A stretch of 64,000 bases of DNA. Source: Salinigranum marinum. Its GTDB lineage: Archaea > Halobacteriota > Halobacteria > Halobacteriales > Haloferacaceae. The position numbers and the translations under genes are program-made. The notes below the pieces were generated by a model. The model saw only the letters and a program-made list of their open reading frames with translations, ran no database searches and had not been told where the DNA came from. The stretch lies in contig NZ_CP100461.1 of assembly GCF_024228675.1 (NCBI RefSeq), positions 3,903,398-3,967,397 on the forward strand, in the 5' to 3' direction. This document shows, one piece after another, positions 17,399 through 26,036 of this stretch. Within the stretch, counting starts at the first letter, position 1, and every line of letters begins with the position of its first letter.

Positions 17399-18610
17399 AT
17401 GGTCAGCCGCGAGTGGATCGGGGGACGGGCCGCAGTCCTGTTGACCTTCGCGGTCGCACTCGCGTCGATCGTCACCGGCATCGCCAACATCGGTGCCCCG
17501 CCCCGCCCGATCGGGCCGATCGCGACGGTCGTCCCCGCCTTCGTCCCGACGATCGCCGGCTTCACGGGCGCGCTCACGGGGTTCGTGCTCCTCGCGAGCG
17601 CGTTCGGCCTCCGGCGGGGGCTCCGCGCCGCGTGGTACGCGACGCTGGTTCTGCTCCCCGTGACGGCGCTCCAGGGGGCGTTGCAGTCGAACGAGCGGGC
17701 GGTACCGCTGGTCGCGCTGTCGGCGGTCGCGTTCGTCGTCCTCGCGTTCAATCGGAAGCGGTTCCACCGCGACCTCGACGTGTCGGCGACCGAACTGGCC
17801 GCGCTCGCCGCCATCGTCGGCGCGCAGACGTACGGCACCGTCGGCGCGTACGCGCTCCGCGACGAGTTCACCGGGCTGAACAACCTCGTCGACGCGTTCT
17901 ATTTCGCGCTCGTCACGGGCTCGACGGTCGGCTACGGCGACATCACCCCGGCGACCCCGATCGCTCGACTGTTCGGGATGTCCGTCCTGCTCGTGACGGT
18001 CTCCTCCTTTGCGGTGGCGCTCGGGGTGTTGCTCACGCCCGCCATCGAAGCACAGCTCTCCAAGGCACTCGGACGCATGACAGAGACACAGCTCGACCTC
18101 CTCGAAAACCACGTCCTCGTGCTCGGCTACGGGGACCTAACGGAACCGATCCTCGAAGAACTCTCCGGCAAGGCGCGGTACGTCATCCTCACCCAGGACA
18201 CGGAACGGGCGCGACTCCTCACGGAGCGCGATCTCGACGTCTTCACCGCGGATCCGAGCGACGTCGAGTCGCTCGAACGCGCCCGCGTCGACACCGCCCG
18301 CGCGGTCGTCGTCGCCACGAACAACGACGCCGAGGACGCGCTCGCCATCCTCACCGCGCGGCAGTTGAACCCCGACATCAGGATCGTCGCGGCGGCCTCC
18401 AACCGGGAGAACGTCGAGAAGCTCAAGCGCGCGGGCGCGAACACGGTCATCAGCCCGACCACCCTGGGCGGGCACCTGATGGCCGAGTCCGCCCTCGGCG
18501 GCGACTCCGAGAAGGTCGAAGAGCAGGTGATGGAGGTCCACCCCTCGGAGGACGACCCCGTCGAGGAGCCGAACGTTGAACCCGACGCCGACGGCGACCC
18601 CGACCGCTGA
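17399..18610 (+). CDS. ion channel with RCK domain (MthK-like), K+ selective
   Basis: A 403-residue channel. About four N-terminal hydrophobic segments (residues 10-115) precede a pore module whose filter reads STVGYGDITP (residues about 177-186), the K+ signature, followed by the inner helix LLVTVSSFAVALGVLL. From about residue 235 a TrkA-N/RCK domain begins with HVLVLGYGDLTEPIL, with later DPSDVESLERARV and VVVATNNDAEDALAIL, as in RCK domains that bind nucleotides or Ca2+. The C-terminus is very acidic. TATA-like GTTTAATAC (17368-17376) lies 27 bases before the ATG. It is divergent from the TrkA-C gene pair, consistent with shared potassium control. Confidence 0.9.
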   Translation: MVSREWIGGRAAVLLTFAVALASIVTGIANIGAPPRPIGPIATVVPAFVPTIAGFTGALTGFVLLASAFGLRRGLRAAWYATLVLLPVTALQGALQSNERAVPLVALSAVAFVVLAFNRKRFHRDLDVSATELAALAAIVGAQTYGTVGAYALRDEFTGLNNLVDAFYFALVTGSTVGYGDITPATPIARLFGMSVLLVTVSSFAVALGVLLTPAIEAQLSKALGRMTETQLDLLENHVLVLGYGDLTEPILEELSGKARYVILTQDTERARLLTERDLDVFTADPSDVESLERARVDTARAVVVATNNDAEDALAILTARQLNPDIRIVAAASNRENVEKLKRAGANTVISPTTLGGHLMAESALGGDSEKVEEQVMEVHPSEDDPVEEPNVEPDADGDPDR

Positions 18611-18679
18611 CGCGTCGTTGGACTGTCGACTCGGCCCGTTTCGTCGTCTCTCTCGACCGGTGACAGTCTCGAGCGGTCG

Positions 18680-18703
18680 TGCTGCATACAGGGCGCGAAT
18701 CGT
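18680..18703 (+). repeat. direct repeat, left copy (TGCTGCATACAG)
   Basis: The 12-mer TGCTGCATACAG and a further partly matching stretch GGCGCGAATCG recur at 19564-19586 as TGCTGCATACAG then AGCACGTATCG, in the same orientation. The two copies bracket the lower-GC NTF2-like gene and the decayed TnpB 3' end. Confidence 0.55.
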
Positions 18704-18792
18704 TCACCGACTGGTTTCCTTTCACTCCTTGCAGATTTGCACCGAGTAAGACTATGATACAGCGACACGTAGTAACATGGTCGAGGTGTCCC

Positions 18793-19224
18793 ATGGCCGA
18801 AACAAGACCGCTTGAGCACAAACAGATGATCGAGCGGTATCTTACGGCGTTCAACGAGCAAGACGTGGACGCTTCACCCGAGTTAGTGACTGAGGATGTT
18901 CTTGCTCAGGGGTTGATCGGTGCCGATGGGGATGTGAACGGTATCGAGGAGTATGGCGAATGGTGGAGAGAGACGTTGTCTGGTCTCCCGGATGCCCATA
19001 TCGAAATAGACGATTACTTGCAGTCCGGGGAAAGGGCTGCTGCACGCTGGACCTTCACCGGAACTCACGAAAAGGACCTCTTTGAGATTCCTGCGACGAA
19101 TCGGGCCTTCGAGATTACAGCCCTTGCGCTCTTCCGAATGGAAGGCGGGAAGATCGCCGAAAAGAGGTACCGACAGGACGATCTCGGCATGCTCCAACAA
19201 CTCGGCATCATCGAGGTGGACTGA
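18793..19224 (+). CDS. SnoaL/NTF2-like polyketide cyclase-family protein
   Basis: A 143-residue alpha+beta-barrel protein of the NTF2-like superfamily. Visible elements are the N-terminal helix MIERYLTAFNEQDVDA, then WWRETLSGLPDAHIEIDDYLQSGERAAARWTFTGTHE, and the closing strand RMEGGKIAEKRYRQDD. The pattern is that of SnoaL-type ester cyclases; no catalytic role can be fixed, and many members only bind small ligands. An ATG at 18754 is an alternative start. Codon use and GC are visibly lower than in neighbours, and the gene lies between two copies of a short direct repeat, so recent acquisition is likely. Confidence 0.78.
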   Translation: MAETRPLEHKQMIERYLTAFNEQDVDASPELVTEDVLAQGLIGADGDVNGIEEYGEWWRETLSGLPDAHIEIDDYLQSGERAAARWTFTGTHEKDLFEIPATNRAFEITALALFRMEGGKIAEKRYRQDDLGMLQQLGIIEVD

Positions 19225-19390
19225 CGTTCTCCCGACCTCTCCTGTACTCTCACACACTACTATCTTCGATATTTCAGTATTGAGGTCATCGATCTCTCAT
19301 GACACCGTTCCTGTCTGTCGATGATGACATACCCTCTGTCTCGGGCACGCTGTTATTGATGGGAATCGTTCAGTTAGCTGAACTGAGGCG

Positions 19391-19560
19391 CTAAGCCCCC
19401 TTCTTCAGCGATCGCCGACCGAAGGGAAGCCGCCTGCGGAGTCTAGAGCCGCTGTGTCCACGGCGGATGCAAGCTCCGACACAGAAACAGGAAGTCCCGA
19501 CCTCAACAAGCGAGGGCCGAGCAGGTCCGAGCGCGGTAGGTCGGGGGAGTTCACCGAGGG
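19391..19560 (+). pseudogene. tnpB: decayed 3' end of an IS200/IS605-type tnpB
   Basis: Reading codons in the frame of base 19460 gives TADASSDTETGSPDLNKRGP. This matches my memory of haloarchaeal TnpB tails, which end ...ETGSPxLK/N. It is followed by the GC-rich element end GCGGTAGGTCGGGG and GAGTTCACC (19529-19552), the usual right end of these insertion sequences and the 3' end of the omega-RNA. Nothing of the RuvC or zinc-finger domains remains upstream, so it is a remnant of about 170 bases. The flanking sequence is low in GC. Identification rests on the tail motif and right end only. Confidence 0.55.
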
Positions 19561-19563
19561 CAC

Positions 19564-19587
19564 TGCTGCATACAGAGCACGTATCGA
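19564..19587 (+). repeat. direct repeat, right copy (TGCTGCATACAG)
   Basis: Second copy of the 12-mer found at 18680, with a partly conserved extension (AGCACGTATCG). It begins a dozen bases after the putative TnpB element right end. The spacing between copies is 884 bases. Confidence 0.55.
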
Positions 19588-19706
19588 CCAACGAATTCGC
19601 TTTTGCCGGACGCTGAATTGAGTTGGTACAGATAGCGGTAGGCAGGTCTGTATTCGTTCGCTGAGGACTCCGAGGCACGTCTGTCTAAGGCCTTACTCGC
19701 CGCCAC

Positions 19707-20126
19707 TCACCGGGTGACGATTACCGGGATGGGCGACTGGCGGACCACCTTCTGGGCGACGTTCCCGACGACCAGCCGATCGACTAACGAACCGCTGTGG
19801 CTACCGAGTACGATCGCATCGAAGTCGTCGGCTCTGTTCAAAATCGCCCGGGCCGGATGACCCATCTGAACGTCGGTGGCGATCTCGACATCGTACTCGG
19901 CGGCGAGTTTCCGGGCGTCCTCGAATACCGCCTCAGAGCGCTCTTCAGCGGCCTCTTCCGGATCCTCCTCGAGAGCGAGTGCCGTGGCTGCTCCCGCCAT
20001 CAGTGACGGTTCGCCCACGACATGTAAGACCGTGATCTCCGCCTCGGGATGGTTCTCGAGAGCGTACTCGAGCGCTCGCTGGGCCATCTCCGAATCGTCC
20101 ATCGGGACGAGAATCCGTGATATCAC
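19707..20126 (-). CDS. universal stress protein (UspA family)
   Basis: A 139-residue UspA protein. The start signature is ISRILVPMDDSEMAQRAL and the ATP-binding motif is complete: GSHSGSLVDRLVVGNVAQKVVRQSPIPV matches G2xG9G(S/T/N). The GTG at 20126 is chosen because the TATA-like TTTTATACA (minus strand, 20149-20157) is 27 bases upstream. The longer frame starting at 20231 would cross the promoter and adds an atypical 35-residue head. It binds ATP by family rule; its stress signal is unknown. Its neighbours across 226 bases are the HPP-USP fusion gene and uridine phosphorylase. Confidence 0.9.
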   Translation of the reverse strand: MISRILVPMDDSEMAQRALEYALENHPEAEITVLHVVGEPSLMAGAATALALEEDPEEAAEERSEAVFEDARKLAAEYDVEIATDVQMGHPARAILNRADDFDAIVLGSHSGSLVDRLVVGNVAQKVVRQSPIPVIVTR

Positions 20127-20352
20127 ATCCAGACTACGGTCAGGACGTGTATAAAATGGAAGCTCGCTCGTCTCAGGCTCTGCGTCGGACTGGCACCAGC
20201 TGCCGGACTCATCGTGTTTACCGTGAGTCACTTCCGCTGGGTCGCCGCCCCGTCCCGGCGACCCAACGGTAAACAGTCACAATAAACACTATCACCGCTG
20301 AATTCAGCGCACGGGTCGTATCACCCACCGAGGAGTTCGACGAAAACTCACC

Positions 20353-21723
20353 TCAGGGGTTCCCGCGATCGAAGACGGCGACGTCCGTCTCGATCTCGCC
20401 GATCCGCTCGAACGTTGGGGGGGAGATGAACCGTGAGGCCGCCGACCGGTCGCCGCTGGAGCCGATGACCACTAAGTCGTAGGCGCCGGCGTTCGCCGTG
20501 AGGTACTCCGTCACGGCCGAGCGGGCGACGCGGGTCTCGGCCGGCCGTTCGACGGTCTCGACGAGGTTCGCCAGTCGGGTCTCGGCGGGTCGCCGTTCGA
20601 CCTCGCGACTGATGCAGGTACAGACGCTCAGGTCCCCGCCGTCGCCGGTGAGCCGCGCCGCGAAGTCGATCATCGCGTGTGCCGAGTCGCCGGGCCGGGC
20701 GACCATCACCAGCACGCGACGCCAGTCGCGTCGCCCGGTCGCCGAGCGGAACGCGATGGCGTCCTCCGGGCCGCCGAAGACGCCACGGACGTACTCGGTG
20801 AGCGTGCCGTCGTCGGCCTCGTACGGCGTGACGACCAGGTCACAGCCGGTGTCGCGGACGGACCGGAGCGTCGCCGTGATCGGGTCGCCCTCGGTCACGA
20901 CGACCTCGCAGGCGACGCCGTCGGCGACCGTGTCGGCGACCCGGTCGAGACGCTCCCGGACGGCTGGCGCGGTCGCCTCGTCGGTCGCGTCGACGAAGCC
21001 GAGGAGGACGACCTTCCCCGCGTCGTGGGCCGCGGCGAGCCGCGAGCCGAAGACGGCGGTCGCCTCGGCGGCCCAGTCGGGGCCGCGCATCGGGACGAGG
21101 ACGCGGTCGTCGGCGGCGACGGTGCTGTAGAGGTAGCGCGCCCGCTTCTCGTAGAACCGCCCGCGCCAGACGTAGAAGACGCCCGCGACGAGCGTGCCGA
21201 AGACGGCGACCGAGAGGACGTACGCCTGCGGCGTCGCCCGGTCGGTCACGAGGACGAGCAGTGCGGTCGAGAACGCCGCCGGCTCCTCGACCTGCAGTGC
21301 CCACGTCACCCCGCCGGTGAGGAGGATCGACAGCGCCGCGCTCGCCGGCAGAACGCCGAACCTGCCCGTGGGCGACCCCGAGACGAGAAGCGTGAGTTCG
21401 AGCGCGGCCCAGCCCGCGAGCGCCCCCAGCGTGAGGCCGCCGACGAACTTCACGGGCGACGCGTACTGCCCCTCGGGGTCGGCGAAGAGGGTGTAGGTGC
21501 CCGATGCGAGCGGCGGGAACAGGAGGAACGACAGTTCGGTCAGGGCGTTCGCGACGACCGTGACGCCGCCGATCAACAGGGGGACGAACAGCAGGATCGT
21601 GAGGTGGATCAGGTTGTTCGTGTTCTCGATCCACCGACGGAACTCCGTGAGTTCGCGGCGCTCGATCCGGCGGAGCCGCCGGCCGATCGCGACGAGTCGG
21701 GCGACGAGAGAGTCGAGTGCCAC
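20353..21723 (-). CDS. HPP-family membrane protein fused to two UspA-like domains
   Basis: A 456-residue protein. Residues about 35-190 contain five hydrophobic segments (LIHLTILLFVPLLIGGVTVV, FVGGLTLGALAGWAALELTLL, LPASAALSILLTGGVTWAL, VLSVAVFGTLVAGVFYVW) resembling the HPP membrane family. Two UspA-like halves follow: DRVLVPMRGPDWAAEA (from about 205) and WRRVLVMVARPGDSAH (from about 340), the latter ending DLVVIGSSGDRSAASRF. HPP proteins have been linked to nitrite transport in plants and cyanobacteria; the role here is unknown. It starts 13 bases after the uridine phosphorylase stop, so the two are probably one transcript. Confidence 0.8.
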   Translation of the reverse strand: MALDSLVARLVAIGRRLRRIERRELTEFRRWIENTNNLIHLTILLFVPLLIGGVTVVANALTELSFLLFPPLASGTYTLFADPEGQYASPVKFVGGLTLGALAGWAALELTLLVSGSPTGRFGVLPASAALSILLTGGVTWALQVEEPAAFSTALLVLVTDRATPQAYVLSVAVFGTLVAGVFYVWRGRFYEKRARYLYSTVAADDRVLVPMRGPDWAAEATAVFGSRLAAAHDAGKVVLLGFVDATDEATAPAVRERLDRVADTVADGVACEVVVTEGDPITATLRSVRDTGCDLVVTPYEADDGTLTEYVRGVFGGPEDAIAFRSATGRRDWRRVLVMVARPGDSAHAMIDFAARLTGDGGDLSVCTCISREVERRPAETRLANLVETVERPAETRVARSAVTEYLTANAGAYDLVVIGSSGDRSAASRFISPPTFERIGEIETDVAVFDRGNP

Positions 21724-21736
21724 GGCTGTGACCCGA

Positions 21737-22462
21737 TTACAGGTCGACGACGGCGTCGAGCGTCAGCGCGATGGCGCGCTCGACGTTGTCCTTCGCCTTC
21801 TCGGGGAGTTCGTCCTCGGAGTCGGCCCCCTTTTGCGTGCCCTCGACGAGGTTGCCGTCGACGGTACAGATCGCCCCCGCTCGGAGCCCCTTCCGCCGCG
21901 CGAGGGTGAACACCGTGGCGGCTTCCATCTCGACCGAGAGGATGCCGGCCGCCTCCCACTCGCTGACGTACGCCTCGGTCTCGGCGTAGTAGGCGTCGTC
22001 GGAGACGATGGGGCCGACGTGGACGTCCTCGTCTCGGGCTTCGGCGCTGTCGACCAGCGCTCGGAGCACCTCGAAGTCGGGGACGGCGGGGAACTCGGCC
22101 GGTTCGTACCGCTTGGAGGTGCCCTCGTTCTTCGCCGCGCCCGAGGCGACGATCATGTCGCCGATCTCGATTCCCTCCTGCAGTGCACCGGTGGTCCCGA
22201 CGCGGACGAACGTCTCGACGCCGACGCGCGAGAGTTCCTCCACCGCGATGGCCGCCGACGGACAGCCGATGCCCGTCGAGCAGATCGTGAGGGGACGGCC
22301 CTCGTAGGTGGCGTTGACGACGGTGTACTCCCGGTTCGTGGAGACGTGCTCGACGTCGTCGCAGTGGCCGGCGATGCGTTCGACGCGCCCCGGGTCGCCC
22401 GGGACGAGCGCGAGGTCCGCGACGTCGCCCTCCTCGACCAGGAGGTGCGGTTGCTTGCCCAT
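21737..22462 (-). CDS. udp: uridine phosphorylase / nucleoside phosphorylase
   Basis: A 241-residue member of nucleoside phosphorylase family 1, which splits nucleosides with phosphate to base plus (deoxy)ribose 1-phosphate. Diagnostic stretches are LVPGDPGRVERIAG (phosphate binding), FVRVGTTGALQ and LSVEMEAATVFTLA, with the Glu-Met-Glu sugar-binding triad. The sequence is nearest Udp by motif, but purine specificity cannot be excluded. The run TTTTTTC (minus strand, near 22488) is 26 bases upstream of the ATG. A PfkB sugar kinase and deoC lie within 5 kb, consistent with nucleoside salvage and pentose catabolism. It is co-directional with the HPP-USP gene. Confidence 0.9.
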   Translation of the reverse strand: MGKQPHLLVEEGDVADLALVPGDPGRVERIAGHCDDVEHVSTNREYTVVNATYEGRPLTICSTGIGCPSAAIAVEELSRVGVETFVRVGTTGALQEGIEIGDMIVASGAAKNEGTSKRYEPAEFPAVPDFEVLRALVDSAEARDEDVHVGPIVSDDAYYAETEAYVSEWEAAGILSVEMEAATVFTLARRKGLRAGAICTVDGNLVEGTQKGADSEDELPEKAKDNVERAIALTLDAVVDL

Positions 22463-22576
22463 ACCCGGCGTCGCGCAGCGGAGGGTGAAAAAACGCGCGG
22501 GTGCGCCGGGGGTCGGCGTCCCGCCCGCCCCGGAATCGGCCGGACGACTCTTGTCGACGGCAACCGGAGACGGAGT

Positions 22577-22765
22577 ATGACCGCTGACACCGCGGACGAC
22601 CTCTCGGTCAATCGGTTGTTCGGCGGCGGCGTCCTCGCGGGTGCCGTCGTCGGCCTCGTCGCCTTCGTCGCCGGCGTCGACACGGCCTTCGCCGTCGGAA
22701 CCGGCCTGTTCGTCGCGGTACTCGTGGCCGCGGGCGGCCTCGCCGTCCTCGGTCGCGGCCGGTAA
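22577..22765 (+). CDS. small two-helix membrane protein (62 aa)
   Basis: A 62-residue protein with a polar N-terminus and two hydrophobic segments, GGGVLAGAVVGLVAFVAGV and AFAVGTGLFVAVLVAAGGLAVL. It has no cysteines or catalytic motifs. It is divergent from udp and convergent with the PfkB kinase gene. It is short, but the uninterrupted membrane pattern and good spacing support a real gene; the family is not recognised. Confidence 0.65.
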   Translation: MTADTADDLSVNRLFGGGVLAGAVVGLVAFVAGVDTAFAVGTGLFVAVLVAAGGLAVLGRGR

Positions 22766-22798
22766 CGGTCGCTCTCGGCTCCGCGGGCGTGCTTACTC

Positions 22799-23659
22799 TC
22801 ACTCCAGCCCGCGCGACCGAAGCGCCTCGACCGCCGCCCACGAGAGGTCCGCGCGGGCCCCGCGGATCTCCGACGCCAGTGCGCCGCAGGCGTTCGCCAC
22901 GACGAGCGCCTCCCCGTGGTCCGCGCCGTCGAGCGACGCGGCGATGAAGCCCGCCGCGAAGGCGTCACCCGCGCCGGTCGTGTCGACGGCCGCGGCCGCG
23001 AACCCACGGTGTGTGTGCCGCTCGTCGTCGCCGACGACCTCGGCCCCCTCGTGGCCGCGCTTCCTGACCACGACGCCGCCGACGTCGGTGACACAGCGCG
23101 CCTCGCGGTCGTTCAGGAAGACGACGTCAGCCCGCGCGAGCACCGGCTCGAAGTCGCGGGCCTCGACCTGCCGTCCCGGGTCGACGCTTACCGTGAGGCC
23201 GGCCGCCTGTGCCCGCTCGGCGAGGCGGGTCGCCGTCGCCGGGGCCTGACCGGTGAGGTGGAGGTGCTCCGCCGGGGCCAGCGCCGCCTCGGGGACCCCC
23301 GCGGCGTCGAACGCCTCGTTCGCCCCCGGAACGCCGAACACCATCACCTCGCCGACGTCGTCGACGGCGATGTACTTGACCGCGGTCGGCCGGTCGGGGG
23401 CCGTCTGGATGTGGGTCGTATCGACGCCCGCGGCGGCCAGTTCGTGGCGCGCCTCGGTCCCGTTGCTGTCGCCGCCGACGCTTCCGAGCAGCGCCGTCTC
23501 CACGTCGAGGCCGACGAGGCCGCAGGCGACGTTCGCGGCGCTCCCGCCGCCGCCGGCCTGCAGTTCGCGGACCTGCGCCTCCCCGTCGGGTCCGGGCAGG
23601 TCGTCGACGTGGAGCGTCACGTCCCAGTTGACGTGGCCCACACAGATGACGCGCGGCAT
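22799..23659 (-). CDS. PfkB-family carbohydrate/nucleoside kinase
   Basis: A 286-residue ribokinase-fold kinase. Substrate-side motif GGGGSAANVACGLVGLDV (residues about 36-53) and the catalytic/anion-hole motif DTTGAGDAFAAGF (from about 226) are intact. It transfers phosphate to a sugar hydroxyl; the exact sugar is not readable. With uridine phosphorylase on one side and deoC nearby, a ribose-1-phosphate or nucleoside kinase in pentose salvage is an attractive inference. Other options are 2-keto-3-deoxygluconate kinase or ribokinase. TATA-like GTTTTGAAG (minus strand, near 23687) is 28 bases before the ATG, so the transcript is leaderless. Confidence 0.85.
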   Translation of the reverse strand: MPRVICVGHVNWDVTLHVDDLPGPDGEAQVRELQAGGGGSAANVACGLVGLDVETALLGSVGGDSNGTEARHELAAAGVDTTHIQTAPDRPTAVKYIAVDDVGEVMVFGVPGANEAFDAAGVPEAALAPAEHLHLTGQAPATATRLAERAQAAGLTVSVDPGRQVEARDFEPVLARADVVFLNDREARCVTDVGGVVVRKRGHEGAEVVGDDERHTHRGFAAAAVDTTGAGDAFAAGFIAASLDGADHGEALVVANACGALASEIRGARADLSWAAVEALRSRGLE

Positions 23660-23830
23660 CTCTCGTACCAGTCAGCGCCCGTCTTCAAAACACCTCCGCC
23701 GTCTCGGGGTCGGGGTTCGAACGGCCCGCCGATCGGTGTCTGGTATTTTTGACTGTTCATCGGCCTACGGGACACGTTCAGCGTACGTGCGTCCGTCCTC
23801 GGCCGACTCCGACCCGGCTCCCGACCGAGG

Positions 23831-24652
23831 TCACGCGATCGCGAACAACAGCAGGTTGTGCGCCCCCGGCCCCAGTCCGACCGCGGCGACGAACCCCAGG
23901 AGGAGCGACCCTTCCCGGGGATCCTCCCGCATTAGGTCCGCGAGGAGCACGACCACGACGCTCGCGACGACGAGCTTCACCACGACGAACAGCCAGCCCG
24001 CGCCGATGACGTCGGCGGTCGGGAGCGCCGCCGCGACCTCGATGATGACGCGCGACAGCGGGGTCCGCTCGCCGAAGCCAAGGATGTCGATGCCGACCGC
24101 AGTCGAGACGCCGTCGAGCGCGTGTCCGACGACCGCGAGCGCCCCGACCGAACCGGCGACCTCGACCCCGGGAGCCACCCGTCGCAGGAGCCACCACGCG
24201 GCCGCCCCGACCACGAGGCTCACGGCGAGTGCGACCGCGGACCAGAAGGGAGCGAACGTTCCGCGGGCGAGGCCGACGGCGATGCCCGCCGCGCACGGGG
24301 CGACGAACGCCGCGAGGCCGGCGAATCCGAGCGCGCGCGGGGCCGTCTCGTCGTCGAGGCCGGCGTCGGTCGCGAGCCAGGCGACGCCGCCGACGACGGC
24401 GACGGTGAGGTAGACGGCCGGCGTCCCCCCGAGGGGCCCGAGAAGTGGCGGCAGCGCGTCGACGACGTACAGCGCGTGGACGCACGATCCCGCGAGGATC
24501 CAGGGGACGAACGCGAGCACGTGTCGGCCGTCGAGCGCGGGGTCCCGCCGGGTCGCGCCGACGCTGACGGCCACGACCCCGGCCACGAGAACGACGAGGT
24601 ACGGCAGCGGCGGCAGGGCGAACCCCTCGGGCAGGACCTGCAGGATCGTCAT
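23831..24652 (-). CDS. DUF63-like multi-pass membrane protein
   Basis: A 273-residue protein with about seven or eight hydrophobic segments, from YLVVLVAGVVAVSVGA to GSLLLGFVAAVGLGPGAHNLLL. Segments such as VVGHALDGVSTAVGID, with polar His-Asp in a membrane helix, are typical of the archaeal DUF63 family. Its function is unknown; intramembrane polar residues suggest an enzyme or transporter. The ATG at 24652 follows TATA-like GGTTTACTC (minus strand, near 24679) by 27 bases. The longer frame beginning at 24874 would overlap the divergent beta-propeller gene and is rejected. Confidence 0.78.
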   Translation of the reverse strand: MTILQVLPEGFALPPLPYLVVLVAGVVAVSVGATRRDPALDGRHVLAFVPWILAGSCVHALYVVDALPPLLGPLGGTPAVYLTVAVVGGVAWLATDAGLDDETAPRALGFAGLAAFVAPCAAGIAVGLARGTFAPFWSAVALAVSLVVGAAAWWLLRRVAPGVEVAGSVGALAVVGHALDGVSTAVGIDILGFGERTPLSRVIIEVAAALPTADVIGAGWLFVVVKLVVASVVVVLLADLMREDPREGSLLLGFVAAVGLGPGAHNLLLFAIA

Positions 24653-24753
24653 GCCGTGTCGACCGTGACCTCGGAGTAAACCACTTACGCTCTCGTGTGG
24701 TCGCTCACTGTCGGCGGGGTTTTTGTCCGTGCCCCACGGCGAGGAGAGAGTAG

Positions 24754-25968
24754 ATGCCAACACGACGACAGTGGCTCCGGCGCGCCGGCGGCGCTTTCGG
24801 TGTCGGTCTCGCTGGCTGTGCGGCGGCCCCGCGGGCCGCGGACCGGTCGGCGTTCGACCCGCTCGCACCGACACCGCTCGACGAACGCGCAGTCACGGCG
24901 TTCCGCGGCGGGCTCCACAACCGCGGGTACGTCGACGTGGCCGTCCCCTCGGCGGTCCGAGTCGACTGGTCGCTGCCCGTGAACCGCGGTGAACACACCG
25001 CCGCGAAGTCGACACCGGTCGCCATCGGGGGCGACGTGGTCGTCGCCGGCGACACCGGCGAACTGCGGCGCGTGGGATCCGATGGGGAGACCCGGTGGAC
25101 CGCCCGCGTCGAGCCGACAACCCGTGGCATCCACGGCACGCCCGCGGTCGCCAACGGGCACGTCTACGTCGGCGCGTACGACGGGGCGCTCTACGCGTTC
25201 GACCTCGCGACCGGCGACCGCCGGTGGCGGACGAAACTCGGTGACGCGATCGGCTCCAGCCCCGTCTACTACAACGGGCACTGTTACATCGCCGTCGAGT
25301 ACGCCGAGCCGAGCGGGAGCGTCGCCGCGGTCCACGCCGCCTCGGGGGAGGTTCGCTGGATCGACCACTGGCCGACGGACCACCCGCACTCGACGCTCGC
25401 GCTCGCGCGCGACACCGGCCGGCTGGTCGTCGGCGCGAACGACGGCACCTGTTACGCCTGGTCGTTCCCCGGCCTCGAACGCGCCTGGACGTTCGAGACG
25501 AGCGGGGCGATCAAGGGTCCGGTCGCGGTCGTCGATGGGCTGGCGGTCTTCGGCTCGTGGGACCACCGGGTGTACGCTCTCTCGCTCGCCGACGGGAGCG
25601 AGGTGTGGTCGTTCGCGGCCGACGCCGACGTGATGTCCGGCCCCGCCGTCGCCCACGGTCGGGTGTACGTCGGCAGCCACGACACGCGCCTGTACGCGCT
25701 CGACGCCGCCACCGGGCGGGAGCGGTGGCGGTTCGACACCGACGGCTGGCTCATCGGCTCGGTGACGGCGACCCCCGACCACGTGCTCGTGGGCTCGTAC
25801 GACGCCAGGCTGTACGCGGTCGACGCCGCCTCGGGCGAGGAGACGTGGCGCGCGACCGGCCGGGGTCAGGCCACGAGCGCCGCGCTCGTGACGGACGACG
25901 CCGTCTACTACGCCGAACGGGCGACCGAGGATCGGGCGGGGAACCTGTACCGGCTGGTCTCGGGGTGA
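24754..25968 (+). CDS. Tat-exported PQQ-type beta-propeller lipoprotein
   Basis: A 404-residue secreted protein. The N-terminus [19 protein letters not shown] combines a twin-arginine motif with a lipobox (LAGC), so Cys23 is the likely lipid-attached residue. The rest is a PQQ-like WD propeller with about seven blades. The repeat core is [15 protein letters not shown], with variants [11 protein letters not shown] and [13 protein letters not shown]. Such proteins may bind ligands or assemble outer-surface complexes; no PQQ-ligand residues can be confirmed. It is divergent from the DUF63 gene and followed by deoC, which has its own promoter. Confidence 0.85.
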   Translation: MPTRRQWLRRAGGAFGVGLAGCAAAPRAADRSAFDPLAPTPLDERAVTAFRGGLHNRGYVDVAVPSAVRVDWSLPVNRGEHTAAKSTPVAIGGDVVVAGDTGELRRVGSDGETRWTARVEPTTRGIHGTPAVANGHVYVGAYDGALYAFDLATGDRRWRTKLGDAIGSSPVYYNGHCYIAVEYAEPSGSVAAVHAASGEVRWIDHWPTDHPHSTLALARDTGRLVVGANDGTCYAWSFPGLERAWTFETSGAIKGPVAVVDGLAVFGSWDHRVYALSLADGSEVWSFAADADVMSGPAVAHGRVYVGSHDTRLYALDAATGRERWRFDTDGWLIGSVTATPDHVLVGSYDARLYAVDAASGEETWRATGRGQATSAALVTDDAVYYAERATEDRAGNLYRLVSG

Positions 25969-26036
25969 CCGGCTCCCGCCGGGCAGGCGTCCGATCGACC
26001 CCCGCGTTTTTACCGTCAGTTCACGTCTCACGACGC

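Larger units (their letters stand above)
19225..19706. other. intergenic low-GC region with mobile-element debris
   Basis: A 482-base gap. Bases 19225-19390 are AT-rich without a recognisable gene, apart from the short interrupted palindrome CAGTTAGCTGAACTG at 19371-19385. Bases 19391-19560 are a decayed TnpB tail (separate entry), and 19564-19586 is a direct-repeat copy. A 95-codon minus-strand frame at 19391-19678 is antisense to the TnpB remnant and is not supported. Confidence 0.55.

Noticed and set aside
18680-18703. Promoter of the NTF2-like gene
   Set aside because: The 12-mer lies about 100 bases upstream of the start, and its second copy has no gene at that distance on the same strand.
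19391-19678. A 95-codon minus-strand frame near the TnpB remnant
   Set aside because: It is the antisense of the TnpB tail and has no promoter or family resemblance.
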